From Dendrophyllia cribrosa (taxonomy: Eukaryota; Cnidaria; Anthozoa; Scleractinia; Dendrophylliidae), in the NCBI GenBank assembly GCA_024195265.1, contig JAJLRJ010000004.1, positions 28,656,434-28,720,433 of the forward strand: DNA of 64,000 bases, in the 5' to 3' direction. Positions 26,395 to 36,413 of the stretch are shown here, piece by piece (the first letter of the stretch is position 1; each line of letters opens with the position of its first letter). The notes under the pieces are model-generated. The model was not told the DNA's origin, did no database searches, and was given only the letters and a program-made list of their open reading frames with translations. The translations under genes and the position numbers were made by a program.

Positions 26395-26790
26395 TGAAAG
26401 CAAACAGTACTATTGGAAAGTACTACTCAGTAGGTTTCATTTGAATGGTCACATTGTAGGATTTCATCCACAGACTCAAACGTTAGAACCATCTTGTACA
26501 GTCAGTATAATAAACAGCACCACAGGAAAGTTCTGCTCAGTAGGTTTCATTTGAATGGTCACATTGTAGGATTTCATCCACAGACTCAAACGTTAGAACC
26601 ATCTTTTACAGTCAGCATAATAAACAGTACCACGGGAAAGTACTGAGTCTGCTCAGTAACTTTCATTTAAATGATCACACTGTACGATTTTTTTAATAAA
26701 CTCAAATGTTAGAACCACGTTGTACAGCATAATTAACAGCACCACAGACAATAACTGCTGAATAGCTTTCATTTGAATGGTCACACGGTA
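26395..26790. repeat. Tandem array, same unit as at 23145-23510
   Basis: Four units of about 110 bp, with markers near 26415, 26527, 26637 and 26745. They contain the same words as the 23-kb array (ggtcacattgtaggatttc, catccacagactcaaacg, gttagaaccat). Units within the array are closer to each other than to the 23-kb units, suggesting local amplification. Confidence 0.7.
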
Positions 26791-28449
26791 GGATCCACAG
26801 ACTGACAATCTACAACCGTGGTTAATACATTTGGAACACTTGGCATGTTTCGGTTCTAATCTCCACCTCCCCCTGGTACAATGTCGAGGGCCAGGAATAT
26901 AAAATACTTTCAACACTTACTACAGTTCGCAAACTTCAGCTTTGTTTGGGGAGTGCGGGGGAATGGAGATGTAAGTTTTGTAATTTTCACTTTACTTATC
27001 CGAGAGTTTTAAATCGTTTTTAAACTGGTTTCAAAACGGTGGAGTGTCCCTTAACATTTTGACCAGACTACACGTTTTGACTCTGTCAGTAGGCCATTCC
27101 CAAGGGGGGGGGGGGGGGAGGGTCACACTGTGTCACACCCCTGGGTACTTACCAGATTGTCATGTCGACATCCACGATGTGTTTCACTAAAATTATCTCA
27201 CAAATTACCCAATAATGGGCTCTTAACTCTGCCAGGCAAAGATCTGTACTGTTATTTTAGGGCATGAAGAAGATAAAACTTAGCCAATATAAGACCAAAA
27301 CAGCCTATACCCGTATCATTCGGGGCCACTATATGATATATATATAGGTATACTAGCAGTAATCACAGATTATGGAGACGCGTTCGAAGGAATTTCCGGC
27401 GGAAATGAGCCCCTGAAAAAAAAAAACAGGGGCGGCCATTTGGAAGACCGTCTACCAAAAAATCTCAAATTTAACTGCATATAAACCACAGGACAACCAA
27501 CACGAAATTAGGATTGCGTTCTTCGAACGCGATAAGAGTTCTCCATTCCCTTTTAGCAAAAAAAAAGCTGAGCGATTATTGAACAGTGATCAGTAGATGG
27601 TTTTCGTTTGTAGATAATAAAAGTGGCAGGAAAAAAACATCTCTTGAAAAAACATAGAGTTGAGGAAGCTAATCTGAAGTACACATTTCTTAACAATGGA
27701 GTAATAAGTTAAGGCGGGGGTAAACATGAACGCCATTTTTCCGCCACTTCACATGGCTTTAATGGAAATATCTCGTTCACGTTACGAGCAATCCAAAATC
27801 TGTCTGCTCATCTCATGAATCTATGTTATGGGGTGTTTTGTAAATGTTTGGGTGATTTTTGGGTATGTTTGGGAGGAAATAGTTTTTCTCAACGGATTAG
27901 TAAAATTAAGAAGAAATATTAAAGATTTAGTGAAGTTTTGAAAATATAATTTATAGTTAATAATTAAAAGGCGGACACCAAGTTAGTCCACTAGCAACCT
28001 GGGGTACTCTTGCGTGGGTATCGACTGTCTGTTGGTGTTCCAAAAATCATTTTCTTTCTTCTATCCCTTCTTTAAACCTCTTCAAATTTCATTCAAATTC
28101 ATGTTTACCCCCGCAATAATAAATAAATAGCAAAATAAAAATAAATAAATAAATAAATAAATAAAATAAATAGCACCAATAAATAAAGTTATTTTTTGAA
28201 ATTTGTGTAGTGGTTTGTAATCTGGCGACTTTCACCTTGAGCTGTAAATTCAATGATGAGAAGTTAGGAAAAAGTCAAATCCGCCATGATTTTTTATCAA
28301 ACAGTGGCGGATCTGCGGATGAAGAGGGGAGCGGAAAGGGGGGTTGGGAGGGGAAGGGCCCCATATCTTGCCAAAAAATAAGGTCCGAAACTCTCTCAGC
28401 GATAACATTAATCATCAACTTTTCAAGTACTACAGTGAAACCTCTACTT
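26791..28449. other. Non-coding stretch with homopolymer and microsatellite
   Basis: A G-run of about 15 lies near 27104-27118 and an (aaat)n microsatellite at about 28138-28172. No gene is supported; the ORF 28210-28452 is low-complexity. Confidence 0.45.
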
Positions 28450-28655
28450 TAGGACATCCTCATTAAAGGGGCACCTCTATTAAAGGGGCACTTCATTTAA
28501 GGGACATTAAAGAGGCACTTCCATTAAAGGCCGGGTCACCTTTATTAAAGGGGCACCTCCATTAAGGAGCACCTCCATTAAAGAAGCACTTCCATTAAAA
28601 AGGGACCACCTTTAAGAAGAGACCTCCATTAAATGTGCATCTCCATTAAAGGGAC
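28450..28655. repeat. Minisatellite, unit about 20 bp
   Basis: About ten degenerate units with the core attaaaggggcacctc occur in tandem with variable spacing. The array ends directly at the 5' truncation point of the adjacent LINE. Confidence 0.7.
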
Positions 28656-28657
28656 AT

Positions 28658-29692
28658 GTACAACCTCGTTCAGGCTCGTTTCGTTTCCCAATCAGTTGCT
28701 TTATAATAGTGAAATTTGGGGTGGATGTACCAAATCTGATTTTAAGGCTTGGGATAGCTCACAAATTGAAAGAACGCATCTTCAGTTTTGTAAACGCTAC
28801 CTTCAAGTGAGTAATAAGGCTTCTAATATTGCGTGCAGAGCTGAACTTGGTCGATTTCCTCTAAATATTGCCATTAATCTAAGAATCCTTAACTACCTGT
28901 TATACCTTCAAAATAAACCCCAAGACTCTTTTGTTAAACAATCTTTCTTAATCTCATTAGATCTTCACTCGAATAAAATTAGCTTTCACTCTAATCTTAT
29001 GAAGATATCCGAATATTTTAATTTCAGAAATTTTAACCCCGATTTATTAAACACCGCTGAAGTCAAACACTGTACAAATGTAATGAAACAGAAATATATT
29101 TCTTATTGGCAACATGTACTTCAGCATTCTCAAAAACTAGAATTTTATAAGAGTTTTAAGAATGAATATACCCCCTCAAATTATCTAGGCCTAACTAGAA
29201 GAGCATCTGATAGGAGGGTATTAACTAAATTACGTATAAGTAATCATAAACTTATGATCGAACTGGGCAGATACAACAAAATTCCCAGAGACAAAAGGCT
29301 TTGCCCAGTTTGTGGTTCAAATCAAATCGAAGACGAAATCCATTTTCTTTTCTATTGTTCAAAATACGCAACAATAAGAGATAATTTTTACAATAAAATA
29401 CAGACTTTTATACCAAATATTAGCCATTTACCTGTACGTAATTGAATTGATCATAGAATTAATGAATTCTTCCATTTACTTTGTAAACATGCAATTAATT
29501 AAATTTATTTCATCTTGTTTTGATTCTCGAGATAAAATTGTTACCGATGTAATTTAATTATTCCAACGTGAATATCATTATCATTTTTGTTTTCTTTCCT
29601 TTAGTTAGTTAGTTGTAAGCTTTTGCAATATTGTAAAATCTACAGTCATGCAAATAAAGCTAAATGTTGTTGTTGTTGTTGTTGACTTATTA
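28658..29692 (+). mobile_element. 5'-truncated LINE 3' end with C-terminal zinc finger
   Basis: The plus-strand ORF to 29445 begins within the region following the RT domain (an LLYNSEIWG segment, a common post-RT marker) and ends with a CPVCGSNQIEDEIHFLFYC finger, the C-x2-C...H-x4-C motif found near the C-terminus of many non-LTR retrotransposon ORF2 proteins. The 3' UTR ends with an aataaa-like word and a (gtt)n tail at 29672-29692. RT catalytic motifs are absent, so the copy is 5'-truncated. The coding part looks little decayed, suggesting a recent insertion. Confidence 0.8.
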
Positions 29693-29808
29693 CGGTCTAA
29701 TTAATGCAATTCCTGCAGAGACTAAAAAATCGATCAAGAAACTAAAAACTTAACGAAATACTTCAACCCAAGTGTTTTTAGACGTCAAAAACTTCACAAC
29801 CAAAGCTG

Positions 29809-29957
29809 TATAGACACTTTTAATAAATACCACGATGCATCATTTTCCGCTAATGATGTCAAACATATTCTTTTGAATTCTCTTGCAATTCAAAAGAATA
29901 CATTTGACATCGAAAGCGGAATGTGATGCATTCTGGTATTTATTAAAAGGGTCTATA
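29809..29957. mobile_element. Hairpin MITE (149 bp)
   Basis: Arms tatagacacttttaataaa at the left and the complement at the right (tttattaaaagggtctata, one mismatch), with a partly palindromic centre (cttttgaattc region). Non-coding. Confidence 0.65.
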
Positions 29958-30182
29958 CCAAAAACTTGTTAAACACACGTTTAAAGATCCCACGTCAAAG
30001 CAACGTATTTTAGATTATGGAATTCGGAATCGGAACAAACGACTGACAAAATTACAAACTTGCTTTCACTATAACAAAGGAAATTAAATTAGTAATGTTT
30101 CAATATAAGATCCTGCATAACATAATTTTTACAAAAAGTAAGTTGTTCAAAACAAAGCTAGCAAACAATAGCTTATGTTATT

Positions 30183-30432
30183 TACAGCTATTTCAATTAA
30201 CGTTGTCGGGTGAAAGCTTAAAGCTCAAAGCCTACAAGTCAAGACCGATCCGCGTACGAGTAAACCGAGCGCCTGTTCCAGGCATGCAGGTAGTTGGAAG
30301 CGGTGAAACGAAAAGAAACGGCGCGAATGAGCGATGCGACGAGCGGGGAAAACGCTTATTTTGCGTCGCTCCCAACTATCTTGGCTTGTAGCTTTGAGCT
30401 TTCATCCGACAACGTTAATTGAAATAGCTGTA
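30183..30432. mobile_element. Second copy of the tacagctatttcaatt MITE family
   Basis: The TIR opens tacagctatttcaatta and runs through gttgtcgg, returning inverted at the right end, as in the copy at 12048-12330. The interior is different and GC-richer. Confidence 0.75.
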
Positions 30433-32372
30433 TATATGCAAGTAAGGAAATTTCTCTGCCCTATTGTTGCTCAGTTCTGCATGGGACTCATTCAGTGAGT
30501 TCATACAAAGCCGATTATATGCCCTCACCAATAGAGCCTTCAATCGTCAAAATCATGTTTGGAGTTCTTAAAAAGCGACAAGTTTGATAGACTTGTCAAT
30601 TATTTAATTCTAATCGCGAAATATTATATTTATTGCTGTAGTGTTAAAGAGGAGCCATTATCTATATCAACGTTCCAAGCTTTAGTTGTAAGTAAAGCTG
30701 AAACTGAAAAACGAATTGCAACTGGGTCTAACTCTCTGACAACTTTTTACAATAAATGGAAGCCCTTAAATAGATGCAAATATCATCCAAAAGTAAAGAT
30801 TGCTTTACAAGCGAACATTTCTCTCTAAACCCCGTACTTGTTCCTTGTCCTCCTTCATTTGTTGTGTATCTGTGTTTAAGAATTATAATCTGCAGACAAA
30901 GGATTTCTCTCATCAACGCGAGGCTAAGGTTTTCTAACGTATTGTTATTCAAATTCGGCGCCATTTATGTAATCGGTCTATTTCACAAATGAAAGAATAT
31001 ATTAAAAACCGACTGTAAAATCGAAAAATAAAGTCCAACGGACAATAGAAATTTAAATCTTACTTCACTGTAGTTTCATTCGATTTCATGATTTGTTTTT
31101 ATCAGCCTACGGAGTCTTTACTTGACAATTCGAGTTAACGAGTAGTCTGCGTAGCTAGCGATTTTGCTGGAGAGCACGCGTGCGAGCTTACTGCGAAAAC
31201 TTGCCTCCTTCCACCCCCCTCGCGACTGTGCCGTTGTTTTTAGCGGCTTCGCTCGCTCCCCAACAAAATCGTCAGCTGCGATCCCAGGGGACGTTGGCGT
31301 GTTGGCGGGGGAATGAATGTTCCACTGAAGATCCAAGTGAAAATAACAAGGACAACAAGGATGAAAGCCAAGCAATTAACGAGAACTTTAAGTCAAATTG
31401 GAGTACAGAACACTTTAAAAGAAACCGAAGACACAAGCGACTTAGGAATGGCAGTCGGCGATATAACTCGTGAGCTTTTCTTACAGTAATAAAATTGACA
31501 GAAGCAATTTCCTTTCAGTTTATTTATTCGTTATTCTCGGACATATATACGCTTGTGACTCGTATTAACCCGCTGTTCTCACAACCCATTTCCAGTCGAG
31601 CCCGAGTCGAGTGCAATCTGACCGTGAATCCAAAGCCGTAAATCCAAAGCTGTCGACCGTTGTTGAACGAAATCGACCCTAATCGAACTCTATCAAACTC
31701 AACGTTCGATTGCTCAAAATTTTTTGTGAGAGTTCGATTGTGTTCGATTACCGAACGCGATTGGGTTCGATTTGGTTCGATTAGTAACGTCGGGAGTAAC
31801 AGCGCTGTGATGCCCACTTCCTAATATTTTGTTTCCCGTTTCACTGCAGAGTGAAAACAAAACAATTTTCGCGAACTTGTGTAAGTCTGGAGGTCTTCCC
31901 CCATCACTGCGGAGTAAATACAATAGCTGGCCTTCCCAGGAGGAAGGCGAGGCAAAATTGCGGTTTCAAAAATATCATGCCCTCCCAGGTGAAGTTGTAT
32001 TTTGACCCTCGTGTCCCGGCCGGACGAGGTCGGATTGAACATGTTTGTCGCCTCAGACACAAATGGCGCCGATTTTTTAATTGTTGCTCGATGTTTTTGA
32101 TAGGCTACTACTGCAAAGACCCAAGGTATGCTCAAGTGGGCAACAGAAAGAGAATCTGAAGGCTTTACTTTGTGAGCTCCACGAGAAAAAATTGTAAGTG
32201 CATGCTTAATTCGCTAGAAAATTCGAGCTATTTTCGCAGCGGGTTCGATGGCTGAAATGCAAGTCAGTTTCCTTCCTTGTTTCTCTTTTATACGCCGTAG
32301 GGTAAAGGACTTAAAATCGCTGAACTTGCGAGAAAAAAACCACTACATATAAAAAGACAACAAAGAACACCA
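30433..32372. other. Non-coding stretch, nothing recognised
   Basis: Several short ORFs exist, but none has a motif. A stretch of ttcgat-rich degenerate simple sequence lies at about 31665-31785. Confidence 0.4.
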
Positions 32373-32588
32373 TGTAACGTTTTATGAAGTTTTATTTAGC
32401 GACTTACCCAATTTACTCATTTAATACAAACTCTTATAGTAAGCTTGGGCTTCCTGCGGTTCGTGTAGGTGTAACATACGACCAAACCCACGCCACGTTG
32501 AGTGCAACAACTGATTTAATTTGTTATCCGTCATGCCTTGTAGCGACATCGCATTAACATACATTACCTATGGTAGACATACATTACA
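32373..32588 (-). mobile_element. Candidate 3' LTR of the Gypsy element (216 bp)
   Basis: The segment begins TGTAAC and ends TTACA, giving the TG...CA inverted ends expected of LTRs. On the minus strand it directly follows a purine tract (ggagaaagaga, complement of 32591-32601), as expected for a polypurine tract. An AATAAA signal lies on the minus strand near its far end. The matching LTR would lie beyond the second Polinton, so identity cannot be checked here. Confidence 0.45.
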
Positions 32589-32777
32589 TGTCTCTTTCTC
32601 CAGCAAAGACGGGAATAAATAGTACGTAAATATAACAACAAAATAAATTAAACAAAAAATAAAAAATAAATAAGTTCAAAAGTTCGTAAGTTCAAGTTCA
32701 CAAGTTCGCATTCAGCATTCATTGTTCACATTCGTTGTTTGCATTCAGCATTCAGTGTTCGCATCCCGCTTAAAACT

Positions 32778-33763
32778 TCAGGTGTAACAGTCCTTTAGGT
32801 ATGATGGGGTCTTTACCAATCGTCCCGACCTCGTCACTGTAATAGGATCTTTCACAGACGCTACTGGTTTGGCGGTTTCCCTTTGCACGGTGGTTGGAGG
32901 TTGGGTTATCTCAGTCTGCTCTGGTACAACTGTACCTGACTTGAACTGACCAAATTTGGCCTCACATTCCTGTTCTCTTGGTGCTTTGCTGAGATTGAGG
33001 TGTCGTCTGTTTCTGCGATATTTCCTTCCACTTTCTGCCTCAACTACCAGTAAGATCTTGGAGTGTGATGTTTGTATGACACCACAGCCGGTACCCACTC
33101 ATTCCTGTGTTTTATCATGATAGTATCTCCAGTTTGAAGTGACTCCAACTCCCGTCCACAGTGTCGATCAAAGTAATGTTTTTGCGTTTCTTTCATCTTT
33201 TTGAGCTTCACAACAACTTCGTCCTGTCCTTGTGGTCTCAACAATTCTGCAGTGGAGGGTAATGCTGTTTTCAGACGTCGACCCATCATCAATTGTCCTG
33301 GGGACTGGTTAATTGCGTCAAGTGGCGTGTTTCGATAGCTAAGCAGGGCTTTATTTATGTCGACAGACTTTGACATCATGTTTTTTGTTGTTTGAACTGC
33401 TCTTTCAATTTGCCCATTTGATTGCGGGTAGTGAGGGCTGGTTGTTGTGTGCGTGAACTCATAGTCCTTCGCAAATTCCTCAAACTCGGCTGCTCCGAAC
33501 TGAGGCCCATTGTCGCTTACAACTTCATCGGGTATACCATATCTTGAGAAGTGTTTCTGCAGTACATTAACTGTCGCCTTGCTGCTTTGGTTTTCCAGTT
33601 GGTCTACTTCAATCCACTTAGAATAATAGTCAACAGTACACAAGTAGTGATGATTGTTCATTTCAAACAGATCTGTGCCTTTTTTTGCCCACGGCCTGTT
33701 TGGAGGGTCACATGTGGTATCATTGGTTCTTTGGCTTGCTGTCTTTGGTGCTGACTGCATGTA
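32778..33763 (-). pseudogene. Ty3/Gypsy integrase, 3' portion
   Basis: Minus-strand frames encode a retroviral-type integrase core. A KGTDLFEMNNHHYLCTVD segment holds the first Asp region, an EVVSDNGPQFG segment the second Asp, and a PQSNGQIERAVQ segment the catalytic Glu. A C-terminal part follows with RKYRRNRRHLNL. Reading changes frame near 33045-33100, so the gene is broken. The 5' end stops exactly at the target duplication of Polinton E1: the zinc-finger Cys pair is split between this piece and 50783-52272. Element decay predates or follows the Polinton insertion; the sequence does not tell which. Confidence 0.85.
33758..33763. repeat. 6-bp target site duplication, left (catgta)
   Basis: catgta sits immediately outside the left terminus of E1 and is repeated at 50777-50782 outside the right terminus. 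A 6-bp duplication is the hallmark of Polinton/Maverick integration. Confidence 0.9.
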
Positions 33764-34213
33764 AGTAGAAGGAATATGATGATTCTGGGACAAAGCTTAA
33801 AAATCCAAAGCCCCCTCCTTAAGAAATCTCTAGAAATCTCCGAAAGCAACTTCCCCTTCCGCTAAAACATAGCGGTAAAATCACAAAGCACCCACCCTTC
33901 CGCTAAACTTTAGCGTAAAATGTCATTTTTTCCCAAACTCAAAAATAATTTCCGCTAAATTTTAGTGGAGCCTAAAACCGTCCCATAAATAGCACATCGC
34001 TGTCCCAGTAAATCTAATAAATAACACAAAAAAGTGTTATTTATTATCCTTAAAATTTAGCGCTATCTTTGCTTTAATTCTAACGATTCACTAGTTAGTT
34101 CTTGGGTTCTCTTTCTAGGGTGTTTACCCAGATTTAATCTTGGAGGGGGCTTTGGATTTTTAAGCATTTTCTCCCAGAGTCATCATATTCCTTCTACTAC
34201 CTACAGTGTTGAT
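33764..34213. repeat. E1 left terminal inverted repeat (450 bp), itself a snap-back unit
   Basis: It is the near-identical complement of 50326-50776. Within it, the outer end (agtagaaggaatatgatgat) returns inverted at 34147-34198, so the TIR is bounded by its own inverted repeat of about 50 bp. Inside are more palindromes: aataaataacac and its complement around an A-run near 34015-34046, and ccgctaaaacatagcgg near 33856-33873. Confidence 0.9.
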
Positions 34214-34263
34214 AGGTTGACATTGCCTTGAAAATTAATTTATCGCCTATGAACCAAAATACA

Positions 34264-34488
34264 GAATTACGCGTAATTCGGGGGAAACCCCTGGTGAACC
34301 AAAATACAGAATTACGCGTAATTCGGGGAAAATGGACAATGAGAATTATGTGTAAGCCAATGAAAATAGAGAAAGCGAATTACGCGTAATTCTAATTTAT
34401 TTAAATTTATTTATGAACCAAAATACCGAATTACGCGTAATTCGGGAAAAAACGTCTATGAACCAAAATACCGAATTACGCGTAATTC
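34264..34488. repeat. Palindromic iteron array (5 perfect copies)
   Basis: The perfect 16-bp palindrome GAATTACGCGTAATTC occurs at 34264-34279, 34309-34324, 34377-34392, 34428-34443 and 34473-34488, with a decayed copy at 34343-34358. Four of the perfect copies are preceded by tgaaccaaaatac. Spacings are 45, 68, 51 and 45 bp. The array lies between the left TIR and the 3' end of the integrase gene, has no counterpart at the right end of E1, and could bind a dimeric protein (origin, packaging or enhancer function; inference). Confidence 0.85.
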
Positions 34489-34522
34489 GCAGTAAAAATA
34501 TCTGTCACGTTTGATAGATATT

Positions 34523-35445
34523 TTAGGATAGTTTTGTCACATCACTCAACGGTATCCAACTATTAAATTTATCGGAATAGCCTTTCCATTTCACCAAGGC
34601 TTTCTTTCGTTTGTAATCACGGCGAATAACTTTTTCAATGCGGAAAATCGATTGAGTCGTAGGCTGCAATTCGGGTTCGTAAAATGATCCAGTTATTTTT
34701 TCTCCCAACAGATCAACTAATTTATACGTTACAGGATTTGTGTTCAAAACCTCATCGACAATGAAAATTTCTTCTGTCCAATTCGGTGTGAAACCTTTAT
34801 CGAATATCTTTCGCTTATATTTAGATTTTCGAACTTTATCGCCGATTTTAAATTTCGCTGATACGTGTTTAGAATAAATTAAATCTCCATATAAATTGGC
34901 GAAAACCTTGGGTTTATTTTTAATTAAACACGCCTCTGTGGGAGACATGGCAATACTAGATTGATAAGCGTGATTATATTCATCGACTAACCTGTCTAGT
35001 TTGTCAAAGTAAACAATGTTATTATTAGCCGAAAAAAGCTTCCAGAGTTTTTCCTTCACAGATCTGTTCCAGCGCTCAATAATAGAACTCTTCTCTTCGT
35101 TTTCAGTCGAATACAAAGTTATATCATGCTTCTTCAGGAGATTTTCCACAATTATATTATAAAATTCCCGGCCTTTATCGGTCCAAAGCATTTGCGGTTG
35201 TCGCTGCGTTTTAAATATATCTTTAAAAGCATCAGCGACAGACTGTCCTCGCTTGTCTTTTAATGGCCGAATCCAGCCATATTTTAAGAAAACATCGATG
35301 GCTGTCAACAGATATTTAAAACCCTTATTCCACTTAGAATATTTCCCCATCTCGACTAAATCCGCCGCCCATATCTTGTCGATTCCATATGCAATAACTC
35401 TTCTCTTTGGGAAGCGACGTCTGATTGGTTTATGTAATTCTTCAC
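34523..35445 (-). pseudogene. E1 DDE integrase with chromodomain, 5' end disrupted
   Basis: This rve-type integrase would insert the element DNA into host chromosomes. Core motifs are AADLVEM (first Asp), MLWTDKGREF (second Asp) and EKSSIIERWN (Glu). A C-terminal chromodomain-like segment (VIRRDYKRKKALVKWKGYSDKFNSW) could direct insertion to modified chromatin. The only in-frame Met (35350) lies just after the first catalytic Asp, so a Met-initiated protein would lack it. Similarity to the E2 integrase continues upstream to 35449, exactly where a TTAA-MITE is inserted. The open frame without a usable start marks the gene as broken by that MITE. Strand and order match E2. Confidence 0.85.
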
Positions 35446-35449
35446 TTAA

Positions 35450-35629
35450 GGCTGGTTTTCACTAGCGCATAAGCATAAGCACAAGCCAACATACGCAGAC
35501 TCAGTAACATGTTGATCATTAGTTCCAATTGTTTGAACAAAACAGAACAATAGGCACTAATGATCAACACGTTACTGAGTCTGCGTATGTTGGCTTGTGC
35601 TTATGCTTATGCGCAAGTGAAAACCAGCC
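35450..35629. mobile_element. TTAA-bordered MITE (180 bp) inside E1
   Basis: TTAA flanks it at 35446-35449 and 35630-35633. TIRs open ggctggttttcact and pair almost perfectly over some 75 nt with the right arm. It sits exactly between the PLA2 stop codon, which uses the duplicated TTAA, and the integrase coding start. It is younger than E1. The TTAAGG junction is shared with three other elements in the window. Confidence 0.9.
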
Positions 35630-36193
35630 TTAAAACCTTCTGCCGTTTTTTGAAACGCCGAGGCCAAGTTTCTGTTTCGAATTTATCACATTTCTAGCTA
35701 GCGCATGTCCCCACTGTCGTTGTTTCCATGGAATCGCGTCCAAAGAGGCAACCATTTTTCTATCGGCTTTATTTTTACATTTACGTGGATCTGGTTTATT
35801 TGCACAGACTGAATAATCAACGTCATGCTGCATGGCAACTGCATCTGTTTTACCTGTCGGCTGTTGATAAATTTCCAGAATCTCCCCAGTGTTTGGATCG
35901 AACTTAACTTGCTCGTGGAGCGGGTTATATGGTCCTGTATAACGATGCCCGGGAAGGGTAAATCCTCCTTTAGGCCTTGGAAGTTTTCCTATCAAAGCAT
36001 GAGCATCGATCCCACGGCCGGATAAGGGATCTAATTTCTTTGAAATGTCACGTGTAAATGCGTCCAATCCTTGATCAAGATATTTATTCACCGCACCTTT
36101 AATCTTTTGTTTGGCAAAATCTGATTTAACCGCTTTGGATAACCCAATGCGGCCAAGATTATATAATCCTTTTACGCCGCCTTTTAATGCCAT
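35630..36193 (-). CDS. E1 phospholipase A2-domain capsid-associated protein (187 aa)
   Basis: The protein carries a parvovirus-VP1-like phospholipase A2 domain: a calcium-loop-like LPGHRYTGPYNPL (residues 79-91) and a catalytic His-Asp in MQHDVDYSVC (His123, Asp124), followed by a KCKNKADRKM stretch and a C-terminal basic tail. In parvoviruses this activity breaches endosomal membranes during entry, and similar domains are known in adintoviruses. The frame is intact. ATG 36193 gives the same length as the E2 homologue. A conserved frame also runs upstream of the ATG through the 38-nt invariant block, so non-AUG or spliced N-terminal extension is possible. The stop codon overlaps the duplicated TTAA of the neighbouring MITE. 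Confidence 0.8.
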   Translation of the reverse strand: MALKGGVKGLYNLGRIGLSKAVKSDFAKQKIKGAVNKYLDQGLDAFTRDISKKLDPLSGRGIDAHALIGKLPRPKGGFTLPGHRYTGPYNPLHEQVKFDPNTGEILEIYQQPTGKTDAVAMQHDVDYSVCANKPDPRKCKNKADRKMVASLDAIPWKQRQWGHALARNVINSKQKLGLGVSKNGRRF

Positions 36194-36226
36194 TTCACCG
36201 AGCGAATGACTGTCGGCTATATCGAA

Positions 36227-36264
36227 AAAGCCCCCACCTTGTGAGGGCAGACTTAGTTTCCCGA
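36227..36264 (-). promoter_or_regulatory. 38-nt block identical in E1 and E2
   Basis: The segment is identical base for base to 55127-55164, whereas neighbouring coding DNA of the two elements differs markedly. It spans the stop codon of the Cys-rich mini-gene and the leader of the PLA2 gene, and in the PLA2 frame reads GKLSLPSQGGGF. Identity at silent sites suggests a nucleotide-level function such as a splice acceptor (ctaag followed by a pyrimidine run and acaag), RNA element or overlapping coding. Confidence 0.6.
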
Positions 36265-36411
36265 GTTTCCCTGTTTCGCGAATCTAGTTTTTTTAATTCC
36301 ACATGAAGCGCAATGGCAGAAAAACATTGGCCTTCCATTTTTAGCCGTCATAGTACCAGCTGGCTCAACGCATCTAGTAAATCTTTTTTCTTTGACACAA
36401 TATGATTCCAT
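36253..36411 (-). CDS. E1 Cys-rich mini-protein (52 aa, DUF5679-like)
   Basis: This small ORF lies between the protease and PLA2 genes and is conserved in E2 (50 aa). It begins MESYCVKEKRFTRCVEPAGT and contains TAKNGRP and FCHCASCGIKK, a pattern close to the DUF5679 zinc-ribbon-like family seen in large DNA viruses (YCVKC...KNGR...CxxCG). One Cys of the usual first pair is replaced (YCVKE). The ATG is preceded by aataaa. Conservation between diverged elements supports it as a real gene; the function is unknown, with metal binding inferred. Confidence 0.7.
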   Translation of the reverse strand: MESYCVKEKRFTRCVEPAGTMTAKNGRPMFFCHCASCGIKKTRFAKQGNSGN

Positions 36412-36413
36412 TT

